Part shown: in pieces, positions 55,829 to 64,000 of the stretch
Numbering within the stretch: position 1 is the stretch's first letter
Layout of the letters: the number at the start of each line of letters is the position of its first letter
NCBI GenBank assembly: GCA_024349245.1
Contig: JALDNG010000006.1
Coordinates: 6,321,501-6,385,500 of the forward strand
Direction of reading: 5' to 3'
From: Neodontobutis hainanensis
Lineage: Eukaryota > Chordata > Actinopteri > Gobiiformes > Odontobutidae
Length of the DNA stretch: 64,000 nt
Translations under genes and position numbers: made by a program
The notes under the pieces: generated by a model
Databases searched by the model: none
What the model saw: the letters and a program-made list of their open reading frames with translations, nothing else
Told to the model about the DNA's origin: nothing

Positions 55829-57500
55829 TCGTGAGGCTTTGCTACCAGTGTGTTTTTTCTTTCCTGGTCAGTCATTGTTAGACATATGTTTTAGCCTCAA
55901 GTGCTGTAATATTGCTATTAGGAATGATTTCTAAATATTTAAATGCTAAATATTATTCTCTGTAGGGCAAAAGTAAGTTAAATCAATCTCACTGTTATTA
56001 CCCCATCCAAACTTACTTATCCAAGCCATATTGCCATACATGTAAAAAACAGTAAATATGGAAAAAGAAACATACATAATAAGCAGCTCTAGATAAAACT
56101 AATAGGAAACGGTGGCAGTTTTTTTGGTAAATTCCATAGTGGCTGGCTGGGTACGGCAGAAAAGTTGAAATGAACAGATACCTTGAAATGAGTTTTTAAT
56201 ATCACTTGTCCTATTTATTGCCTGTCAACAAAAGCTTATCAAGGGCGCACTTTGCACTTGTCACCGTTAGACTATTTTTAGACAGTACGCACTTAACACA
56301 GACACATCATGAGCTCATCTGGAATGACGTGCAGTTGCAGACTACTGTCAAGTCTGGACTGAAGAAGCACAGAGAATTCAGCATAAAAGAGATTAAAAAA
56401 AGAGATAAAAAAAAAGATTAGTAAATCTTTGTTTTTCTTTTTGTAATCTATATTTGGCTGAGAGTCTGTCACAAGTGTTGCCTTTCTTGTCTCGGTGTAC
56501 AGTGTTATTTAAAATAAATAAATAAATAAAAAGGTCTTCAACTTTCCCACTGTCTGATCATGTCTTCAGGATGGATGATCCCAGTGTCAGTGAAGCTCTA
56601 GCGAAAATGGCGTTAGTTACTGTAATAGAGCCTGTGGCCGTAAAGACCTTCTGTGTGTGAGACAGTGAAGGCCATTGTGCCGTTTCATCTGAGCATTACT
56701 GTCTAGCTAACTGAGGAGAAACCCTAATTACGTTCTTCTCCAGGGGGCTTGCTCCATTACGGTTTGTATGGAGGCCGTCACTGTGTATTTTTCCTTTTCT
56801 GGCTGTGTCATACACTATCACAGGCAGGAAATGGACGAGGATAATGGACATATACCTAATGGACACATCTGCTGCAGTTTTCACTGTTGTTCTATTCCTA
56901 CTCTTGACATGCTGTTTTCTCTCCTGTTTCTAAAATGACATGCTGATTGCCTTAGCACAATAATAAAGTCTACCATAGTAATACATAATGTAAGACCATA
57001 CAATGATGTAGCTATTAAAGCAATAACCTGTAGCAAAACCTGGTGACAATGCTGTATAATTAAAAATAAGGGTATGATGGGTGTGTTAAGTATTATTTGT
57101 ATTGTATAAGTAAATAAATGGAAGTGTTAATATTGGTCAGTTGCCTAGTGAAGTTGTAAAGTACTTTTGTTTCATTTTCACACAAGATGAGAACAAAAAT
57201 ATTTATTTACATAAATAAACAAGTGACAAATGTACAGTCTTACACAAATACAGTTCGAGTATAGACAGCTTAATCACATGTGCTTTATTTGTGTTTATTG
57301 GAGAGAAAATGTTCTAGCAGTCCTTTACCTTTTAAGTAAAAAAAATCCATTTATCCAACTGTAATGTTGGCAATGAACCTGAAAAAGGGTTACAAGCAAC
57401 TAAAATAGTCCCACTGACATTTGAATTCCACTGAAATAGTTTAACGTAAAGGAGGATTTCATAGGCTCCACTTTGTCCTCACTCTCAATTTGACCTACAA
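55829..57500. other. convergent 3' ends of zfyve19 and ppp1r14d
   Basis: No coding exon. AATAAA-type signals on the plus strand cluster at 56513-56530 (candidate end of zfyve19). Minus-strand signals (TTTATT) at 57294-57299, 57284-57289 and 57202-57207 are candidate ends of ppp1r14d. The genes face each other without clear overlap. Confidence 0.5.
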
Positions 57501-60500
57501 TTATTTCTTTAAAGGCCCGGACATTTTGCGTAAACCCTTTATCCTGTAGAGTATCCCGTTGATAAAATCCTACAAAACAGGAAAAATTCTTTGAGAACAT
57601 AAACAAAAATAGCTAAGATGTTGAATACAATAAGATATAAAGGCTGTGAAGTAATGTGTCACATTATTTCTCACCTCTTTTGGCTTTCCACATTCTTGCA
57701 ACAGCTCCTAAGAAAGGAAGCAAACAGAAATGAGTATACTAAGGACATTGGACATTGACCTTTTTCAATCCAAACATTGCAACATTGGAATTCAGGAAGG
57801 GTCAAGTGTTAAACTATTTCAGGGTTATACTCCACAAAACAAACAGCCAGGTGTCAGGTGGAGGCCAAGATTTCACATTCTTTGACCTTATTGGCTTGTT
57901 GAATAACAAAACAAGCACGTGACTGAATAATACAAAACTTATTGAAGCACAAGTCTCACCTGCAGCCTTGTTCTCTGCCCTTCATCTGAAAGCTCCAGTA
58001 GTTCATCTATGTCGATCTCTAACTCAGGCATCTCTTCCTCCTGTAAATAAGAGAGCACTTTTAGAGAGCGGAGAATGTTCTACTATTTTATATTGTAATC
58101 TCCTAAATTGCCATTTCAAGTACGTAATTGAGTAACTAATTACTCAAGTTTACATGGTTTTCCTCTGAATGAAATGAAAATCAATGTTCATTTTCTCCTT
58201 GAATGCTATCTCCAAACAGTAATGTGATTGGTGATGCATTGAGCACAGTGGAAAGGGCTGAAGAGCACTGAGCCTTGAAGCCAAAGAGGCTCCAGGAGAC
58301 CATCCTTACCACATGCCACCATCTTATTTCATGGATGGTTTGCTCCGCTTGCATTTATCTCTACCATTGAGCAGAGATTACTTCCAGTGGAAATGTTTTT
58401 TTTCTAGAATATAGTTAAATCTTAGTTACACTTCACATTGCTAAATCCTGAACAGAAAGGATGTGCCAAAGGTTATATTTGTTGATTTACCAGCCTTGAA
58501 TCTATAATTTTTTTTTTTTTTTTTTTTTTTTTACAATTTAAATTCTGACCAGAGATCAAACTAAAATTGTAGTTATTGTTTTTTCATCTAGAGATTAAAC
58601 AATTTGTTTTGGAATGTTAACTGAACAATTATATGTACATATTGAAAAATGTAGCTAGTAATCAATTCAGATCACAAGCTGTTATGCACACCTTTCACAA
58701 CCCTGAAAGAAGAGGATGACGCTTGCTCACTGGAGGAACCCTGAGTACAAAGATATCTAGAGTCAGCAGATGTACACTCATATTTCAGTGGGACTTCTTT
58801 TTAAGAGGAATATTTTCCGGTTGGGGTGTTTTCATGGCTGATGTGGATGAAGAGTTTTCTGGATCAGGAGAGGTCTAAGTGTGGAAGTGCTGAGTGGCAG
58901 AATAGACGGGCGCACCTTCAGCACAGTCCCCTGTGCCCGCTCTAATTGATATATGCTGCCAGTTTGGACCCTGCGTGATTCTGCTGATGGATGCAGCAGC
59001 CATACAGGCCTAAAACATAGCATTTTATGGCTTGTATTGCTCATTTCTTGTGCTGTGTGCGTTTTACTATACCAGCTTCAATGTGTTGACCAAAGTGTTT
59101 ATTTCATTTATAGTATATATAGTATAGGCTAAATCTGTTTAGTGGACTAGTGTGAGATGAGAATAAGTACATGATGTTTATAACTACACAACTGTAGCCT
59201 TGTACCGGTATGTTCCTGACACAAACACTAAGTGTTTTTTAAATGTTGTACAGTTGCTCTCAAAAAAGTTGTAATAATGTAATTATGTATTGTGTAACCT
59301 CAGCTAGATTTAGTATTAACCAGGTATCTGTAAGGTTTTCTCATTATTGTAAGTTGTCCTGTTTTTTTGTCTCCTGTGTTTCTTTCCAATGCAGTTATTG
59401 GCATACTTTTGTAGCATTTATCTACTGTGCTGCATTAGGAGGTTGTGGGAGACTGTGGTTTATTCAATCAGCAGGGTTTTCTAATAAGCTCACCTGAGCA
59501 GATGTCATTAAATGCAAAGAAGCCAGAAGAAGCATACTGCCATACTAGCTAGCATGCTTACAGCATGTCCATATTCTTCAACATAATATTTAAATGTCTT
59601 GTTATTGTTGAACACTCAGTGCTTCAGGAACTAGTGTGTTACACTTGTCAGGCCCTTTCCTTTTCCTTTACTGGGTACTGGGTGTTACCAAGTTACTATC
59701 ATAAACTTCACTGTAAAGATCTTGCAATTCTAAGATGAATTATTGATAATTAACTTTTTTTTTGTTGTTGTATTTGAGTATAGTTTTTTTTACTAGCTTT
59801 AGGTTAAACACTAAACAGATACACATTGGTATAAATACTTTTTGCCCTTCTTTTACCTACTCTGAAAAGTGTTTTTTTTGTCAAATATTTTTCCAAAGGT
59901 GTGAAGTTAGTAAAGACAGTGGGAGCTCTAGGCCATGGCAGCACTTGTATGAATTAGAGATGCAGCTAAATAATTCAGACGGTGACACAGGGGACTGATG
60001 GTAAATGCTTCCACGCGGAAGACTCAGAGAACCAACAAAGTAACCTTCCCCTGAGCCCATGCAAAATTCAATACTCTGGCCACAGCACATGGATAGCATG
60101 GGTAATTCCACACAAGTGACTAATGCAAATATTTTATTGAGAAAATAAACCTTGAATAAATTGTGCTATCTTGCTAACCCTAGCATTACATGATTGCACT
60201 AACAACTGGATTTCCGTTGGCACCCCTTATCAATATACTAATCTTTTCTGCTTCTGCAAACAGCATACCCATCTACAATTAAATATGTATTATATATTGT
60301 TTTCTTTGCACTAATCCTAAATGTGTTGAAAGGAGAACATAACAGGGTAAGAACATAAAATATATGTATATTTCTGCAACATCAAAAAGAAGATGGAAAG
60401 ACTGGAAGATCATTTTTTTGTTCTGTGCATGTCTTTGTTTTCACTAATGTGATTTATTCCAAAACTGGCTTCCTTATTACAATGTTTTACTGAAGGGAAA

Positions 60501-62247
60501 GGGTCTGAGAGTGTAGGCTAATAAAGCTCAAAGAGCATTGTAAATACTTTTGTTATATACCAAGTCTCTCAGAAATGTGAGTATTTTAATAAATAAATTA
60601 AAGCAGTCTGGGATCATGCACTACGCTTAAATAAATATTATTTTTGCTAAAATTGCTACTAGGGGTGCACGTGGCAGAGTTAGCACTGCTGCCTCACAGC
60701 AAGAAGGTCATGAGTTCAAAGGAGTCTGCATGTCCTCCACGTGTCACTGTGGGTTCTCTCCGGGTACTCCGGCTTCCTCCCACCGTCCAAAGACATGCAT
60801 GTAGAGGTTAATGGGCAACTCTAAAGTGTCAGCCCTGCAACTAACTGGCCACTGTCCAGGGTGTACCCCGCCCCGCTGGGATAGGCTCCAGTCACCCGCG
60901 ACCCCTAACGTGACAAAGGGGTAGAAAATGAATGAATAAATTGCTACTAAGATCTGGGTTTTAGGCAGTCAGATAAAAGTGTCCATTAATGCCACGTTCT
61001 GAACACTCCTGGGCAGTGTACAGAGAAGGCTATAGTTCATCCAGAGCCAGGTCCTCTCTGTCAGAAAACAGAGGTGGTCTTGTCATCTGATCTGCATCAT
61101 CATCGGGAAGCCCACACCTCCATACAGACGCTCCTAGTTTCCCTGTTTCATTTGGGTGAGCAGACATCTGTTGCCATGGTTTCATTTACAGAATGCCAAG
61201 CAAATCAATATGGACCCTCTCACATAATTGAATTGTATCCCATACCATACAGGAATAGGAGTGAGAAATGATGTGGTTAAGAGTAATACAGAGCCTTAAT
61301 GTTGCATATAGAGTATATTAAATGTAATTCTGTTTGAGATAAGACCAATGCTGCACATAATGTTCAGGCATTTTCATATTAGTATTGGATTATAATCTTT
61401 ACACTAGGTATGCAGTGTCTGTAAAGATTGATAATTAAATTTAGCAACACTATTAACAAGTGTGTCTCAGAACTGCACACATACACAAATCAAGTTATGG
61501 CATAATGTCCTAAATGCCACCATAACAGTGGCAGTCATAAAAGCTGAAACATGGGGTCTATTAAAAGGCCGCTACCTCTGCCAGTAGCTTTTATTGCTTT
61601 CTTAATCTTTATTACTTTTATGGTGACAAGAATGCAATCATTCTTATAATTCATTACTCAATGCTGAGTATGTTTTAATTATATTTTCAGTTTATATTTA
61701 AATACCTATCATAAAGTAATCAATACCAAATGTGTCAATTACTTCCTGTAAACACAGTTATTATTGCTGGAAAGTGCTTAATTATTACTTAAATTTCTTA
61801 TCTCTGAAAAAGTCATGTTTGCTGTTGTGAAGCACCATTGGGCGACACAAACGACGATCATCTTAGTCACATGGAGGATTCTTTGCCAGAAATTGCAGCT
61901 ATGGAAGCAAAGCTTTGTCCCTCCCACATACTTCTCTTTTTGGCTGCAGTAATCTATTTTGCTTTCTCATGCATGATGGATAGTTCACTGCAGGCACTGT
62001 GAAGCTCACTGACATCCATGCTCCTCTTCCTCAGAAACCTAACGCAGTACAACTGACTGTAACCTACCTCGCAGTCAAACAGCAGGTGCAGCTGGTCATC
62101 AATCCACTCCTCGATTTCCAATCTCCTCTGTAGGTCTTTGCGGTTGTATTTAACTGTCAGCTTTCCCAGTTTGCGATGTGCTGGCTCCTCTGTTTTGTCT
62201 GATGTCTGGAACATCACCCTGCACTGGGGGCTAGGTTCTGACGCCAT
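57501..62247 (-). CDS. ppp1r14d: protein phosphatase 1 regulatory (inhibitor) subunit 14D (4 coding exons, 120 aa)
   Basis: Small phospho-dependent inhibitor of protein phosphatase 1 of the CPI-17 family. Exons in coding order: 62247-62068, 58040-57960, 57707-57675, 57569-57501; phases agree (363 nt). The start MASEPSP is chosen because an upstream in-frame ATG (62283) adds an unfamiliar 12 residues. Exon 1 has the inhibitory core GKLTVKYNRKDLQRRLEIEE, whose Thr in LTVKY aligns with the activating phospho-Thr of CPI-17. Exon 2 has IDIDELLEL, and the last exon has the family ending INGILYRIKGLRKMSGPLKK. At 120 residues it is shorter than human PPP1R14D (about 145), mostly at the N-terminus. 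The D subtype is chosen from the ZFYVE19 neighbour; sequence alone would also allow 14A or 14C. Intron 1 is 4 kb. Confidence 0.88.
58508..58532. repeat. poly(T) tract
   Basis: About 25 T residues in ppp1r14d intron 1. A similar run of T residues is at about 63223-63241. Confidence 0.95.
60662..60937 (+). repeat. SINE-like retroposon with 12-bp target duplication
   Basis: The left part has tRNA-like promoter boxes (TGGCAGAGTTAGCACTGCTG; GGTCATGAGTTCAAA). The body contains GGGTTCTCTCCGGGTACTCC, GGCTTCCTCCCACCGTCCAA and GGGATAGGCTCCAGTCACCC, and the tail is GAATGAATA-like. AAATTGCTACTA occurs exactly at both edges (60650-60661 and 60938-60949), the mark of target-primed retroposition. It lies in ppp1r14d intron 1 and opposes the gene. 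A fragment of the same family is at 23985-24070. Confidence 0.85.
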
Positions 62248-62283
62248 GGCTGCCACGGCCTCAGGAGAACCGTGGAAACACAC

Positions 62284-64000
62284 GTAGACTACTGCTCACG
62301 TACTCACACACTTGTTTCACACACACTAACTCTTCTGTTTCCTCAGTTGTTCGTGCATGTACGTCCCTGTTACGTGGCTCAGTGTCCGTCCTTTCAGTAA
62401 TGTTGCCTCTGGTTTTCTGCCTGTCCTCTGTCTCACTGTCTAGCTCTCATTGCCTCCTCCTCTTGCAACACCCACTGCCTGCACTATCTGGAGGATGGTA
62501 ATGAGATATCCTTCTGTGTGTGTGCTTGAGCTTGTGCTTTTGGGTGTGTGTCTACTTTATGGTCTCTCCTTCTTTCTCTTTGATATAGCAGGTGTGAGAG
62601 CATAGGTTAATGATAGCAACAAGTGGAAAAGGGTAAAAGGGCATGACAACAATCATACCATGATTGTTTAGGACTTTTGTTGACTAAACCAAAACAAATG
62701 CCTCTAACTGCAGCTCTAAATAAGATTTGAGCAAATTACCATTAATACATGCATCTGCATTCCAAAACCATATTCAACTTACTATTCCTCATGTAGGAGC
62801 ATCAAAAGTATTTGCACAAAGTCAACATGTTTTTTTTCGCTTAGGTCTCTTCTAGTTTTCACACACATTCAACAACTAATGGGTAACTCAGCCCTGCCAG
62901 GTGGGCAGGGCTCCTCTTCTATAGTGTGTGAGTCGCAGGCATAACAGGTATTTTGCAGGTGAACATTTAATAAACCCTGAAGTCAAATTAGAACGCTGAG
63001 TTACCTATAAATAATAAAAAGATAACAGAGCTCTATTTATGGCTGTTTCAGAAGTCAGTATGTCAAATAAAGTAAGTGTTAGGACTGTTGATGACAAATA
63101 ATCCAAGGTAAGAAATTAGTAGGAGTTCCTCCTCCCTGTGCCAAATTATTACAAAAGAGATAACGGATACTACAGGCTGCAGAGTTTCCACAGATCATAT
63201 TCCAATATGAATAATGGTTCTAGTTTTTTTTTTTTTTTTTTTGGCAGGAACTCTCAATCAGCCATAGCTGTGCATGTGTTCACCCACCGATGCACCATCT
63301 GTTACAAACACTAAATTATTGAGTGACCCTCGCAGCTCACTTTTCAAGGCAAAACAATTCTTTCATCTCATCTTATACTACTTCTCCAGTGTAGACTTGT
63401 TGGAAACATACAATAAACTCCAGAGGATTGTGTAAGGCCATGACATCTCATACCTGCTTGATTACAGATCACTGAGCCACAAATGACTCGACTGGGTCAT
63501 TTACATTGAAAGAAGATAAGGAAGAACCAGACATTCAGTCAGAAAGCAAATGGAAAGCAACAGCGGTCCAAAAGATATTTTTAGCAATAATGTTTGTAAC
63601 AAACTATAATGTTTTATAATTGAGGTTCTCACGGAGTATATATATAAAATTAATCTAAGATAGTTCTCAGTCCGGTTACTTAATTTCACAAGTTTCTTTT
63701 ATAATATGTCGTCACATGCTGCAATTAGATGACTTGGCCTATGAACAGTATCTCTGAAATGAACAGGTTTGAAAGGTTATGACTTTTTTGAGGATTAAAT
63801 CATAAAGACACAATTTAGGCCAAAACATAACTAAATGAATTGGCCTATGCAAGAATTTAAGTACAGTTCAGTTATAAAAGACCATATACTGCCATCTTGT
63901 GGAGATTGCAGTAACTAGCAGCAGGTAACAGACAAAACTCTCCCAAAAAACAAACACTGAAGAACTAATAGACAGATGTCGTTAATAGGGTTTTCTTTTA
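62284..64000. other. ppp1r14d upstream region, no gene recognised
   Basis: About 1.7 kb with no coding exon that resembles a known family. The first few hundred bases presumably contain the ppp1r14d promoter (no TATA box supported). A poly(T) run lies at about 63223-63241. Confidence 0.4.

Overview
The window is nuclear DNA of a ray-finned (teleost) fish. Every recognisable gene is a vertebrate orthologue split by short GT-AG introns. The spacers carry typical teleost repeats: Tc1-like, hAT-like and TTAA-flanked elements, tRNA-headed SINEs, long (CA)n and (TA)n tracts. Gene order inafm2 - plcb2 - ankrd63 - pak6 - bub1b matches human 15q15 as I know it. zfyve19 - ppp1r14d, a neighbouring pair elsewhere in human 15q15, is here joined directly to bub1b. 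The species is not determinable from the sequence alone.

Layout: 1-4285 no gene recognised (probably includes the inafm2 3' UTR); 4286-4882 inafm2 (-); 5733-6459 hAT-like element with a SINE inside; 7347-20323 plcb2 (+), 32 coding exons resolved in frame, with a U12-type intron, a GC-AG intron and a TTAA-flanked transposon in intron 30; 20.3-30.0 kb gene-free, with three Tc1-like remnants; 30161-31762 ankrd63 (+), intronless, with a TATA box; 33304-39473 pak6 (-), 8 coding exons, tail-to-tail with ankrd63; 39.5-50.3 kb gene-poor, with a foldback element, a SINE and possible pak6 5' exons; 50782-52648 a bub1b-family gene (-), 8 coding exons; 53391-55828 zfyve19 (+), 11 coding exons, head-to-head with bub1b; 57501-62247 ppp1r14d (-), 4 coding exons; 62.3-64 kb no gene recognised.

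The most interesting locus is the bub1b-family gene. Its complete in-frame model encodes only 425 residues. It keeps both KEN boxes, the TPR region, a Cdc20-binding F-x-P-F/Y motif and the GLEBS (Bub3-binding) motif, then stops. No kinase or pseudokinase exons are recognisable in the roughly 11 kb before pak6. It therefore looks like a MAD3-type checkpoint protein inside a vertebrate. It shares a compact divergent promoter with zfyve19, the abscission-checkpoint (NoCut) factor. The other genes act in signalling: plcb2 (Gq/Gbeta-gamma-activated phospholipase C), pak6 (group II PAK kinase), ppp1r14d (PP1 inhibitor), with inafm2 and ankrd63 poorly characterised. There is no sign of an operon-like functional unit; linkage is conserved vertebrate synteny.
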